From NCBI RefSeq assembly GCF_029892605.1, contig NZ_JARXWF010000002.1, positions 310,001 through 374,000 of the forward strand: 64,000 bases of DNA. Direction: 5' to 3'. The position numbers and the translations under genes are program-made. This document shows, piece after piece, positions 25,977-34,693 of this stretch. The stretch's first letter is position 1. Each line of letters begins with the position of its first letter. Below the pieces are notes generated by a model, which made no database searches, was not told the DNA's origin, and saw only the letters and a list, made by a program, of their open reading frames with translations. Source of the DNA: Parabacteroides sp. PM6-13. GTDB lineage: Bacteria; Bacteroidota; Bacteroidia; Bacteroidales; Tannerellaceae.

Positions 25977-27197
25977 GTGAACGGTACAAACTTATTTAAA
26001 ATAGCCCTCCGTGCCTTAGCAAACAATAAGATGCGCGGATTCCTCACCATGCTGGGCATTATCATCGGCGTTGCTTCGGTGATCACCATGCTGGCCATCG
26101 GGCAAGGATCGAAAAAGAGTATCCAATCGCAGATCAGCGAGATGGGATCGAATATGATCATGATCCAGCCCGGAGGCGATATGCGGGGTGGTGTGCGCCA
26201 GAGCGCCTCTTCGATGGAGACATTGAAACTGACCGATTTTGAAAATATCGTGAACGAAACGCGCTACCTATCGGCTGTGTCGCCTACGGTCAATAGCAGC
26301 GGACAACTGATATTCGGTGCTAATAACAAACCGACCACCGTCTATGGCGTAAACGAGGCCTACCTCGACATCCGCCGCTACGAGGTGGAAGATGGTGATA
26401 TGTTTACATCGCAGGACATCGCCACCGCCGCGAAGGTATGCGTTGTCGGGAAAACAGTGGTGGACGAATTGTTTACCAACGGTGAGAACCCGGTAGGCAA
26501 AGTGATACGCTTCAATAAAATCCCGCTCCGCATAGTCGGGGTATTAAAAAGCAAAGGATATAACAGTATGGGTATGGACCAGGACGACCTAATCTTAGCT
26601 CCATATACAACCATTCAGAAAAGAGTTCTGGCCATTACCCATATCCAGGGAATCAACGCTTCGGCGATCAAAGAAGAATATACCGACCAGGCGATCGACG
26701 AGATTACGGAAATACTTCGCCGCAACCACAAGTTAAGAGAGACAGATGAAGATGATTTTACCATCCGTTCGATGGAAGAGATGAGCAAGATGATGACGAC
26801 GACAACGGATTTGATGACGGTCTTACTGGCGGCTGTGGCAGGTATTTCCCTCCTGGTGGGAGGTATCGGTATTATGAATATCATGTATGTTTCGGTCACC
26901 GAACGAACCCGCGAGATCGGTCTTCGCATGAGTATCGGAGCCAAAGGACGCGACATCCTGGCGCAATTCCTGATCGAATCGATCCTGATCAGTGTGACGG
27001 GCGGTCTTATCGGGGTGTTGTTTGGCGTTGGAGCGGCCTTTATGGTCAATCTCCTGGTGCACTATCCGGTGTCTATCCAGGCATGGACCATCTTCCTCTC
27101 CTTTGCCGTCTGTACCTTCACCGGGGTTTTCTTCGGATGGTATCCGGCACAGAAGGCGGCTCAATTGGATCCGATCGAGGCGATACGGTATGAGTAG
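25977..27197 (+). CDS. MacB-type ABC transporter permease
   Basis: A 406-residue permease with one N-terminal transmembrane helix (about 18-42, FLTMLGIIIGVASVITMLAIG), a periplasmic MacB_PCD domain (about 45-245) and three C-terminal helices (about 280-400) with the FtsX signature RTREIGLRMSIGAKGRDILAQF. The start is not ATG: GTG 25977 gives the family-like MNGTNLFKIALRAL, while TTG 25968 would add three residues. Together with the ATPase, adaptor and TolC genes just upstream it completes a MacAB-TolC-type tripartite exporter. The substrate is unknown; antimicrobial peptides, macrolides or signalling peptides are typical for the class. Confidence 0.92.
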   Translation: MNGTNLFKIALRALANNKMRGFLTMLGIIIGVASVITMLAIGQGSKKSIQSQISEMGSNMIMIQPGGDMRGGVRQSASSMETLKLTDFENIVNETRYLSAVSPTVNSSGQLIFGANNKPTTVYGVNEAYLDIRRYEVEDGDMFTSQDIATAAKVCVVGKTVVDELFTNGENPVGKVIRFNKIPLRIVGVLKSKGYNSMGMDQDDLILAPYTTIQKRVLAITHIQGINASAIKEEYTDQAIDEITEILRRNHKLRETDEDDFTIRSMEEMSKMMTTTTDLMTVLLAAVAGISLLVGGIGIMNIMYVSVTERTREIGLRMSIGAKGRDILAQFLIESILISVTGGLIGVLFGVGAAFMVNLLVHYPVSIQAWTIFLSFAVCTFTGVFFGWYPAQKAAQLDPIEAIRYE

Positions 27198-27307
27198 AGT
27201 TATTAATTGATAATTGATAATAGGCAACATTTGCTTAGGCGAAGGAGGGGGGGCAATGGGTGATTGTTTTACGCCTTCGGAGAAGCGAACGTTGTTTGAC
27301 AAAATGA

Positions 27308-27416
27308 AAGCAAAATAGCGATTTTGCTTTACAATATGATACGTTAAAAAGTGTTACTCGCGGGACTAATTTTAAATACCCCTACGTTTTTGGAAAAATA
27401 GTCGGGCGATTTTGAC
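27308..27416 (-). repeat. Dispersed repeat block B, copy 1
   Basis: On the minus strand this 109-bp stretch matches copies at 44759-44866 and 61495-61602. The shared part includes CGTAGGGGTATTTAAAAT and CCCGCGAGTAACACTTTTTA. It ends in the hairpin GCAAAAT-AGCG-ATTTTGC (plus strand), whose inner bases differ in each copy while the stem stays paired. No protein-coding signal is convincing. Confidence 0.8.
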
Positions 27417-27445
27417 AAAATGTCAAAATGTCTGAACCTTGATTC

Positions 27446-27527
27446 CGCTGATTTTTGGATTTTCAGGATGTGATTGGGTTGATTTAATTTAATATGATTA
27501 TTCTGATGGATGCGGATCTTCAAATTG
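27446..27527 (-). repeat. Dispersed repeat block A, copy 1
   Basis: On the minus strand this block matches 61336-61407, sharing ATCCGCATCCATCAG and CCAATCACATCC followed by GAAAATC. In both places block A precedes block B in the same orientation. Confidence 0.7.
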
Positions 27528-27782
27528 GAGAAAAGGGGAAGATTTGCAGAAAGCCCGGAAGGGCTTCAACCTAGATAACCCCGTGCAAGCCGTCAGGCGC
27601 AGCTCGGGGTAGAAGTAATGTCTATATAATGAGCTCCGTAGGAGGTCAACTGTTGAGCCCCTACGGAGCTCGTGTCTCTGCGACAACCCACCCCGAGCTG
27701 CGCCTGACGGCTTGCACGGGGTTATCCAAGTATAAGTCCTTGCGGACTTTAGAACCTTCAATTCTTCCAAAATCTGAAGATA
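27515..27782. repeat. Large palindromic intergenic element
   Basis: Perfect 37-bp inverted arms at 27574-27610 and 27690-27726 enclose a second hairpin with 12-bp arms (GAGCTCCGTAGG at 27631-27642 and its complement at 27660-27671). Outside the main arms lie small tetraloop-like hairpins on both sides (AAGCCC-GGAA-GGGCTT, 27551-27566; AAGTCC-TTGC-GGACTT, 27734-27749), and the outer flanks also correspond in inverse, so the whole 268 bp is roughly palindromic. The region 27198-27900 contains no gene apart from these repeats and the promoter box at 27889. Confidence 0.85.
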
Positions 27783-27792
27783 CAACCTTAAG

Positions 27793-27809
27793 CCTCCCCT
27801 TGGGGGAGG
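27793..27809. repeat. Small palindromic repeat
   Basis: CCTCCCC-TT-GGGGGAGG, followed by further runs of GGAGGGG and CCCTCCCCC up to about 27833. It resembles in style the C-rich palindromes at 25027-25178. Confidence 0.5.
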
Positions 27810-27888
27810 TTGGAGGGGCCGAAGCCCTCCCCCGACACATCACCCATTGAAACATGAAACACCATAAATAGAATACACATTAAATTAC

Positions 27889-27896
27889 TACATTTG
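27889..27896 (+). promoter_or_regulatory. -7 promoter box abutting the histidine kinase start codon
   Basis: TACATTTG matches TAnnTTTG, but the ATG follows only four bases later. In this promoter class transcription starts about four bases after the box, so the message would be nearly leaderless. No good -33 box is seen. Confidence 0.4.
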
Positions 27897-27900
27897 TCTT

Positions 27901-29037
27901 ATGGAAAATAAACATCATACAGCTCCTTCTATTCCCTCGGAACGCACCGGGTCGTTGTTTCTGTTGCGCCATAGCTGGCTTCTTCATGTCATTGCCTGGG
28001 CGATATTCTTCAGCTTCCCCTTTGTTATGATCTCCACTCGGTCGCATCAGACCATCTCCTGGGATACCTACCTGCGGTTTACCATAGGCCTGGTGGCGAT
28101 GATGGTGGTGTTCTATGCCAACTATTCGTTTCTGGTAGAGCATTTCCTGTTTAAGAAAAAAATCTGGCGGTTTCTGTTGTATAATCTCCTACTGATCACA
28201 GTCGTTTCGATCCTGATGCACCTTTCCATGGAGCTGCTTCCACATTCGATCGAGGCAGCGCCGACAGCACCGACAGACCGCATCCCTCCCCCACCGCCAC
28301 GCGGAAGGCCGGAGCAGGACTTCTGGAATATGCGCTTATTCTTTGGAAATATAACCCGCTTTGTGTTTACCGCTACGCTGGGCACCTTGTTTCAGGTGAC
28401 TCGCAGCTGGTACCGGGTAGAGGCCGCGCGCAAAGAGCTCGAACAGAACCGCACACAGGCGGAATTGCAAAATCTGAAAAGCCAGCTCAATCCGCATTTC
28501 CTGTTCAATACGCTGAATAATATCTACAGCCAGATTGCTTTCAGCCCGGAAAAAGCACAGGAGTCGGTGCACGAGTTGAGCCGTCTGTTGCGCTATGTGA
28601 TGTATGACAGCAGCCAACCGCTGGTCGCTTTGGAAGATGAGCTCGCATTTGTGCGCAACTATGTGGAATTGATGCGTATCCGTTTGCCCGAACATGTGGA
28701 GGTTAAGACCTTTATTGAAGTCGAAACGCCACAGGCCCGCATCGCCCCCCTATTGTTTATCTCCCTGATCGAGAACGCCTTTAAGCATGGGGTAAGCAAT
28801 ATCCACCCCTCGTTTATCGGCATTGATATCCACCAGGAAGGCGACGAGATCATCTGTACGATCATCAACAGCAACTACCCCAAAGAGACCGACAATGACA
28901 AAAGCGGTTCGGGTATCGGCCTGCCGAATCTCCGGAAACGCCTGGCACTGCTGTATCCTCATCATCATACCTTTACCTACGGGAAAGAGGGTGATAACTA
29001 TCGCGCTTACCTATCTATTACCTTACATCGGAATTAG
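27901..29037 (+). CDS. LytS-family sensor histidine kinase
   Basis: A 378-residue membrane sensor with about four N-terminal transmembrane helices (residues 25-165, with a loop that is Pro/Arg-rich), a short coiled coil (about 175-200) and a His_kinase domain. The phosphoacceptor is in LNPHFLFNTLNNIYS (near 205), the N-box in FISLIENAFKHGVSN and the G-box in GSGIGLPNLRKRL. It overlaps no gene and is followed two bases later by the LytTR response regulator, forming a two-component pair. Position next to the MacAB-TolC-type genes suggests it controls them or responds to the same signal; this is inference. Confidence 0.94.
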   Translation: MENKHHTAPSIPSERTGSLFLLRHSWLLHVIAWAIFFSFPFVMISTRSHQTISWDTYLRFTIGLVAMMVVFYANYSFLVEHFLFKKKIWRFLLYNLLLITVVSILMHLSMELLPHSIEAAPTAPTDRIPPPPPRGRPEQDFWNMRLFFGNITRFVFTATLGTLFQVTRSWYRVEAARKELEQNRTQAELQNLKSQLNPHFLFNTLNNIYSQIAFSPEKAQESVHELSRLLRYVMYDSSQPLVALEDELAFVRNYVELMRIRLPEHVEVKTFIEVETPQARIAPLLFISLIENAFKHGVSNIHPSFIGIDIHQEGDEIICTIINSNYPKETDNDKSGSGIGLPNLRKRLALLYPHHHTFTYGKEGDNYRAYLSITLHRN

Positions 29038-29039
29038 CC

Positions 29040-29792
29040 ATGAAACTGACCTGTTGCATCATCGACGACGAGCCCCTGGCTGTCAGCCTGTTGGAGAGTT
29101 ATGTCAATAAGACCCCTTTCCTGGAACTGAAAGCGAAATTCAACAGCGCTTTGCAAGCGATCGACTTATTGACCAACGAACCGGTCGATCTGCTCTTCCT
29201 CGACATTCAGATGCCGGAGTTGAACGGATTGGAGTTCTCACGCATATTGACGACCGATACGCGCATAATCTTCACCACCGCGTTCAATCAATACGCCCTC
29301 GACGGATATAAGGTCAGCGCCCTGGACTATCTCTTGAAGCCGATCGCTTATACCGACTTCCTGACGGCTGCCCATAAAGCATTGCAATGGTATGAAAAAG
29401 TAGGAAAAGAGCCGATGGAAAGGGGAAAAATGGAATATAACCCTGCCCCGGAAGAGCCCGAAAGTATTTTTATCAAAACGGAATACAAACTGATCCAGGT
29501 CGAGCTGCGTAAGATCCTCTACATCGAAGGATTGAAAGATTATGTGAAAATATACATCGAAGACGAAGCCCGCCCCATCCTTTCATTGATTAGCATGAAG
29601 GCGCTCGAAGAGATGCTCCCCGCCAGCCGTTTTATCCGTGTTCACCGTTCTTTTATCGTGCAACCCGAGAAGATCAAAGTGATCGAACGCAACCGCATCG
29701 TCTTCGGCAAAGAATACATCCCCATCTCCGACAGCTACAAGGACAAATTCTACGAATTCCTCACCCAACGCTCGCTGATTTCGAAGATGTAG
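29040..29792 (+). CDS. LytTR-family response regulator
   Basis: A 250-residue DNA-binding response regulator. The receiver domain (about 3-120) has the acidic pair DDE at 9-11, phosphoacceptor Asp55 in LFLDIQMPE and the conserved Lys in LLKPIAY. The LytTR domain (about 145-245) shows IFIKTEYKLIQVELRKILYIEGLKDYVKI-type strands and the RVHRSFIV motif. Phosphorylated by the LytS-type kinase encoded just upstream. A strong hairpin follows the stop. Confidence 0.95.
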   Translation: MKLTCCIIDDEPLAVSLLESYVNKTPFLELKAKFNSALQAIDLLTNEPVDLLFLDIQMPELNGLEFSRILTTDTRIIFTTAFNQYALDGYKVSALDYLLKPIAYTDFLTAAHKALQWYEKVGKEPMERGKMEYNPAPEEPESIFIKTEYKLIQVELRKILYIEGLKDYVKIYIEDEARPILSLISMKALEEMLPASRFIRVHRSFIVQPEKIKVIERNRIVFGKEYIPISDSYKDKFYEFLTQRSLISKM

Positions 29793-29820
29793 GTTTGTTT
29801 TCGCACTAAACAGATAAAAA

Positions 29821-29851
29821 GAAGGGGCTGATCCAAAAATCAGCCCCTTCT
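29821..29851. terminator. Bidirectional terminator between lytR-like and GH127 genes
   Basis: GAAGGGGCTGAT (29821-29832) pairs perfectly with ATCAGCCCCTTC (29839-29850) around CCAAAA. It is flanked by an A-run on the left and T-rich sequence on the right and lies between convergent stops. Confidence 0.85.
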
Positions 29852-29869
29852 CTATGTATATAAATCAGT

Positions 29870-32572
29870 TTACTTCTTCACCCACACATTGGATCGGGAG
29901 GTGCGGATCTGCGGGTCGCGCGGTTCGTTTCGGTTCATACGGGCGAAGTTGGGGATAGCCACCATGGGTTTGCCGTCTGCCCAGGTGCCTTTGATAAGCA
30001 TCATGCCGTTATAGAAATTGGGATCCCATTCCGCCTTCAGGGCGCCTGTGCCGAGGTGTCCCTCGTTGATGTGAGCGCCATTGTCTACCTCTTCGAAGTT
30101 ATAGATCATCGGACCATAGCGCAAGGCCACCTGGTCTCTGGTGGCTTCGATCTTTTCGTCTGCCGTGATTTTCTGTACCTCCATCGGCAAAACAAACTCA
30201 ACCTTATCGCCTTTGTTCCATTTCCGGGTGATCTCCGCATAGCCTTTATTGATTGTAGGCGTCACCGCTTGCCCATTGACCGACAAGGACAACAGCCCGC
30301 TGAGCGCCGGTTCCGAGTCATAGAGTTCGCTGGTCTTGCGATCCGGCACACGTACGAAGAGGGTGAATTCTTTCTCTTCTTTCGGATTCACAGTGATGGC
30401 CACGTTGCCATCCCAGGGATAGTTTGTTTTCTGTACCATTTCCACATCCGTACCAACCACTCTCTCCACGTTGATCGTACTGCCGACGAACAGATTCACG
30501 TAGAGGCCTTTCTCTGAAGTGACATAGGTCCATGTCGGGATCATCAACAGCGTCCGGGGAATATTACCTACGCAACAAGGACAACCATGCCACGGGGTTC
30601 TCTCGGTCACGGAATGCAACGGATTCGGGTAATAGAACTTTTTGGCTTCCATATCCAACGAGCCTAACAGGGCGTTGTACATGGTCTCTTCATACAAATC
30701 GGCATATTTCGCGTCGTGATAGGCCAGGTTCAGTTTGTGCTGGAAGAAAATCAAGGCACACGACGAGCAGGACTCACAATAGGCATTATGACGCAGGGAG
30801 TAGTTCGGGCCGAAACCTTCCGAGGTCTCACCGCTACCTACGCCACCGGTCACATAATATTTCTTGTTCACCATATTATCCCACAACGACATAACAGCGC
30901 TCTGATAGTCGGGATCCTGCGTTTCGGCAGCAATATCCGACATAGCCGAATAGAGATAGACCGCCCGCACGGCATGTCCCACGGCTTCGTATTGCTGTTG
31001 CACCGGCACATGCGACTGACTGTATTCATTGCCACCCATACGGCTATCCATAAGGAACTTGGCCAAGGCTATGTAGCGATCGCCCTTTCCATTGCCTTCC
31101 ATATCATTCACGAAACGGCCGAAGCGCACCAACGCCTGTTCCATTTCCTGGTGTTCATCCCACCATACGATCTGTCCGGGGTTGGGACCGATATTATCCG
31201 CCCAGCAGTCGGCCAGTTTCTTGGCTGCGTTGTAGAGGCGCAGGTCTGTTCCGTTGGTGAGGGTATGGTGGTTGATGGCCGATTCGATGAAGTAGCCTGA
31301 CACATAGCCTTCGTGAGCACTTCTGTTCCGGTCTTCCCATCTCTTTTCCCATCGTTCGGGATCGCGCAATGTGTAGGCTGTTTGCAGGTAACCATCGGGT
31401 TCCTGTGCCGCCAGAATGATCGGGATCCATTTCTCCAATGTCTTTTTCATCTTCTCCTGCGCGGCGATAATCTCTTTATCCCCTTTCGGGTCGATCATCA
31501 AGGCGATACAGATCGATTCGATGGTCTGATGCACCCAGGCATTAGCAAACACATAGCCTTTATGAGCCGCGTAGGGCTTGCCATTAAGCGCCTTGGCTGC
31601 TTCGATAAAGTTATCCAAACCACCGGTAGCAAGGTTTGAATTCTCACACTGGTCGATACACCAGGGTATCCAGTTTACGATCATCGCTTTGGCTCTGTCG
31701 TCCCAGAGTGGGCTGTCGATCGAATAGTTTTTGGTATAGACAACATCCAAACGTCCTTCAGCAGGAGGTTCGGAAACCGTTACTTGCAGGTTTGTCGTCA
31801 CCTTGTCTTTTCCTTTTTTTGCGGTAAAGGCCAATATATACTCACCTACTTCGGAGAATACAGCCGTCGCGTCCAGCTTTTCGTTATCTGTGAAAGTCAC
31901 GGTCCCAGGGCCCGATACCTTTGTCCAGGTCGTTTTCTCCACGGGAGAGACAGCGGTAACATGGGCTGTCAGATAGGTGGTCCCGCCCCGCATCACGGTG
32001 CGGTCACCGTTGGTTTTCACAATCGGAGGCAGGTTTTGTGAGTTAGGCGATTGGATCACCTTCCACTCTTGTAAAGTAGCCCGCAGCTGTTGTGCCTGAT
32101 TGGCTTCCAGGCGAAGCTTGGTGGTCTCCACTTCGTCGAAGGTGGTTTTGTTGTATTCCGCTACGGTAAGCCCCAGCCCTTCGGCATTCTTTACCGGCAC
32201 ATATTCCGTTCCGTCCCAATAGCTTATCCGGTAGGCTTCGGGAAGCGTAATCGTTCCATCCCAGTTCCACCAGAACACTTCGATCTCGCTCGTCTTCACA
32301 GGCTGTGTCCATTCATACTCAACCCATTGGTTTTGCAACGGAGGCATCGTCTGCCCCTGTCGCATTCTGGTTGGGCCGGTTTCGATGTTTGTCATGCCAT
32401 CGTTTAAGGAGGCGATAGGTTGTCCGTTTGCCGTCATATCCGGCCGGGAGATCGTAGCGGTAGCCATTACGGCCATGTTTCCGCCGGCATCGCTTTGCGT
32501 AGACTCGCATTGCGTAAATGCGCACAGTGTCACCAGGGCAAGCGCCCACGATAGGATTAGGGATTGTTTCAT
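29870..32572 (-). CDS. GH127-type glycoside hydrolase lipoprotein (beta-L-arabinofuranosidase-like)
   Basis: A 900-residue exported enzyme with a lipoprotein-like signal (FTQC, Cys22). A discoidin-like region (about 30-175) and an Ig/PKD-like domain (about 180-268) precede an (alpha/alpha)6 catalytic domain (about 275-690) and C-terminal beta domains. The unusual zinc-cysteine active site of GH127 is recognisable: Glu600 and Cys602 in YCESCSS, and the pair Cys666-Cys667 in HGCPCCVGN, matching the E-x-C and C-C ligands of HypBA1. Substrate is inferred as terminal L-arabinofuranose, but related families (GH146 and others) cannot be excluded. Divergent from the ECF sigma gene of the SusC/SusD locus. 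Confidence 0.85.
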   Translation of the reverse strand: MKQSLILSWALALVTLCAFTQCESTQSDAGGNMAVMATATISRPDMTANGQPIASLNDGMTNIETGPTRMRQGQTMPPLQNQWVEYEWTQPVKTSEIEVFWWNWDGTITLPEAYRISYWDGTEYVPVKNAEGLGLTVAEYNKTTFDEVETTKLRLEANQAQQLRATLQEWKVIQSPNSQNLPPIVKTNGDRTVMRGGTTYLTAHVTAVSPVEKTTWTKVSGPGTVTFTDNEKLDATAVFSEVGEYILAFTAKKGKDKVTTNLQVTVSEPPAEGRLDVVYTKNYSIDSPLWDDRAKAMIVNWIPWCIDQCENSNLATGGLDNFIEAAKALNGKPYAAHKGYVFANAWVHQTIESICIALMIDPKGDKEIIAAQEKMKKTLEKWIPIILAAQEPDGYLQTAYTLRDPERWEKRWEDRNRSAHEGYVSGYFIESAINHHTLTNGTDLRLYNAAKKLADCWADNIGPNPGQIVWWDEHQEMEQALVRFGRFVNDMEGNGKGDRYIALAKFLMDSRMGGNEYSQSHVPVQQQYEAVGHAVRAVYLYSAMSDIAAETQDPDYQSAVMSLWDNMVNKKYYVTGGVGSGETSEGFGPNYSLRHNAYCESCSSCALIFFQHKLNLAYHDAKYADLYEETMYNALLGSLDMEAKKFYYPNPLHSVTERTPWHGCPCCVGNIPRTLLMIPTWTYVTSEKGLYVNLFVGSTINVERVVGTDVEMVQKTNYPWDGNVAITVNPKEEKEFTLFVRVPDRKTSELYDSEPALSGLLSLSVNGQAVTPTINKGYAEITRKWNKGDKVEFVLPMEVQKITADEKIEATRDQVALRYGPMIYNFEEVDNGAHINEGHLGTGALKAEWDPNFYNGMMLIKGTWADGKPMVAIPNFARMNRNEPRDPQIRTSRSNVWVKK

Positions 32573-32680
32573 GATTGCATGGTGTTTAAATTAGAGTAAT
32601 AATATTGAGTAGTAGACTTTTTCTAACTGAAAGCCAAAGATAAAAAAATAAACATTCCAAACAGCTTCTTAGATCGAAAA

Positions 32681-32707
32681 ACGGGAAGTATTCGCAGTAC
32701 TTCCCGT
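32681..32707. promoter_or_regulatory. Hairpin with conserved TTCGCAG loop, copy 1
   Basis: ACGGGAAGTA (32681-32690) and TACTTCCCGT (32698-32707) form a perfect 10-bp stem around TTCGCAG. A second hairpin with the same loop but a different stem sits upstream of susC at 34694-34710. This copy lies in the 345-base divergent gap 32573-32917, which otherwise holds a TATCTTTG box for the GH127 gene (minus strand, 32635-32642) and a weak TATTTTTA box (32865-32872) for the sigma gene. Confidence 0.65.
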
Positions 32708-32723
32708 GTCGCTCCAGTTTAAC

Positions 32724-32755
32724 AGATCATGTTACAGAATACTTGTTAACCAAAA
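32724..32755 (+). repeat. 32-bp direct repeat, copy 1 (upstream of the ECF sigma gene)
   Basis: AGATCATGTTACAGAAT followed by NNTTGTTAANNAAAA. The copy at 34744-34775 agrees at 28 of 32 positions, including the first 17 without mismatch. It lies 16 bases after the TTCGCAG hairpin and 162 bases before the sigma gene. Confidence 0.75.
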
Positions 32756-32917
32756 CTTTACAAAAGTACTGATTATATTGACTTGGTAGGCTTCCGGCCT
32801 GTTCAATTTTTGCCCTGTAGGCTTAAAACAGACTCGAAGTATATGCGTTTTCTGTTTTTTTATCTATTTTTACGAAGATTCTACCATGAAATCAACACGA
32901 CACATACAGCATTTTAG

Positions 32918-33493
32918 ATGAAGAACGGAGCGATTATATCGAAAGATCTGATTAATCAACTTGCTTCTGGCGATCAGAAAGCATTCCGTTCTTTTTTTGA
33001 TAAGGCTTATCCATTGATCTATCGCTTTACCCATTACATTCTTCCGCATCAGGAAGATTGCCGGGAGGTAGTTTCCGAAGTGTTTTATAAAGTATGGGAA
33101 CAAAGAGAAAAGCTACCTTTGATAAACGACCTGAAAGCCTGGCTTTATATTATTACCCGCAATGAAGCCTATCACTACTGGAAGCAAAAGGAGAAAAATC
33201 ATACCTTTTCTATCAATGACCTGCCCATCGAACTCGCTGTAGATCCGGCAGCCAACGATGCCGGGATCATCGAAGAGGAAATGGTAGGAGTGTACAATCA
33301 GGCCATATCCGAATTGCCCGATCGCTGCAAACTGATCTACCTGATGGTGCGCGAAGAACATCTTTCCTATAAAGAAATTGCAGAGATCCTTTCGATATCA
33401 ACCGGAACCGTTGAGCAACAAATGCATATCGCCATACAAAAAATCATTGCTATCGTGAGAAAGTCCTATCCGGCTTTGGGTGTGAATAAATAA
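32918..33493 (+). CDS. ECF-type RNA polymerase sigma-70 factor
   Basis: A 191-residue sigma factor of the FecI-like group found next to SusC/SusD genes. Region 2 (about 22-90) includes RFTHYILPHQEDCREVVSEVFYKVWEQR, and region 4 (about 125-182) includes the helix-turn-helix LSYKEIAEILSISTGTVEQQ. Known: such sigmas are held inactive by a FecR anti-sigma until the outer-membrane receptor binds substrate. The gene precedes fecR by about 100 bases and is divergent from the GH127 gene. Confidence 0.94.
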   Translation: MKNGAIISKDLINQLASGDQKAFRSFFDKAYPLIYRFTHYILPHQEDCREVVSEVFYKVWEQREKLPLINDLKAWLYIITRNEAYHYWKQKEKNHTFSINDLPIELAVDPAANDAGIIEEEMVGVYNQAISELPDRCKLIYLMVREEHLSYKEIAEILSISTGTVEQQMHIAIQKIIAIVRKSYPALGVNK

Positions 33494-33596
33494 AAAAATG
33501 TTAAAATATTCCTTGCCTTTATAAGTCCTCCCGCTCTTTTCAACTCTTTATTTATAGAAGACCCAAAAAGGCTCTTCGTTACAACCCGGAAAAATC

Positions 33597-34637
33597 GTGA
33601 ATACGACTAAAGAGGACCATATCAACACCATGGAGGATATCTCGGCTGAAGCTATTCAGGTGATCCAAGTGATCAGGCATCCTGACGTCACTTCCCAAAT
33701 GGAAGAAGACAAGGAGTTGATATACGAAAAGGTCAACCGGAGAATAACTGCCGACAAGAAAGTGGCTCTTCCACGCAAATATCATACGCGTATATTATAT
33801 GTAGCGGCTGTCGTAGCTCTCTTGATTGCTTCGACTGTCTCAACCTATTATTATGCCTATCGGAAAGGCAGCGCGACCCTGTCGGAAACGCTGATAGAAA
33901 CGACCGTTCCGTATGGCTCGATGTCGCGGATGACCCTGGCCGACGGCACGAAGGTGATCCTCAACGGAGGATCTAAATTGGTCTATCCGGCCTCTTTCCT
34001 GAATAGCCGTCAGGTGAGCCTCTCGGGCGAAGCCTTCTTTGATGTTGCCCGGGATGAAAAGAGTCCGTTCATTGTGCATTCACACAAACTATCGGTGAAA
34101 GTGTTGGGTACCCGTTTTGCCTTCAAAGCATACGAAGAGGATGCGGAAACAACGCTTACACTGGAATCGGGTAGTATCAGCGCTTTGCCGCGGGATATCG
34201 ATAAAGAGGTGATCTTGTTGGAACCCGACCAGCAACTGATATTCGACAAAGAGACCCGTGAACTGCAACGTCGTCGGGTGGACTCTAAAGCGATACTGGC
34301 CTGGAAAGATGGGCATGTATTGAAACCGGGCGAGCAGTTATCGTTGGATAATCAAAGCGGAAAGCTTGCCAAGAAAAAGGTCGATGTGGAAGATTTCACC
34401 TTATGGAAAGAGGGCGTACTGACATTTCGCGACCATACCCTGGGTGAGATTGCTTTGATACTGGAACGGCGTTTTGACACCAAGATCCACATCGCTTCCG
34501 AACAGCTCAAGAACGAACGCTACGGGGCTCAGTTCCGCTATGGAGAAAGTATGGATCTTATCCTCGATAAGTTATCTTTCAAGCGCTCTTGGAAATACAC
34601 GAAGGAAGAAGGTAAATACACGATAACAGCGAAATAA
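33597..34637 (+). CDS. FecR-family anti-sigma factor
   Basis: A 346-residue inner-membrane protein: cytoplasmic N-terminus (1-60, sigma-binding), one transmembrane helix (about 62-84), a periplasmic FecR domain (about 100-215, with the pattern TVPYGSMSRMTLADGTKVILNGGSKL and ALSGEAFFDVARDE-like motifs) and a C-terminal DUF4974/STN-like domain (about 270-345). The start is a GTG; an in-frame ATG at 33630 would remove 11 residues. Predicted to couple the STN domain of the SusC-type receptor encoded downstream to the sigma factor encoded upstream. Confidence 0.92.
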   Translation: MNTTKEDHINTMEDISAEAIQVIQVIRHPDVTSQMEEDKELIYEKVNRRITADKKVALPRKYHTRILYVAAVVALLIASTVSTYYYAYRKGSATLSETLIETTVPYGSMSRMTLADGTKVILNGGSKLVYPASFLNSRQVSLSGEAFFDVARDEKSPFIVHSHKLSVKVLGTRFAFKAYEEDAETTLTLESGSISALPRDIDKEVILLEPDQQLIFDKETRELQRRRVDSKAILAWKDGHVLKPGEQLSLDNQSGKLAKKKVDVEDFTLWKEGVLTFRDHTLGEIALILERRFDTKIHIASEQLKNERYGAQFRYGESMDLILDKLSFKRSWKYTKEEGKYTITAK

Positions 34638-34693
34638 TAATTTTTTAAAAAATATATGCCTATGCACTAAGACAAGAAAAGAAACCGCTTTCA

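Noticed and set aside
27629-27855. Overlapping small frames in the 27.5-27.8 kb repeat
   Set aside because: They are mirrored on both strands by the palindrome and carry no recognisable domain.
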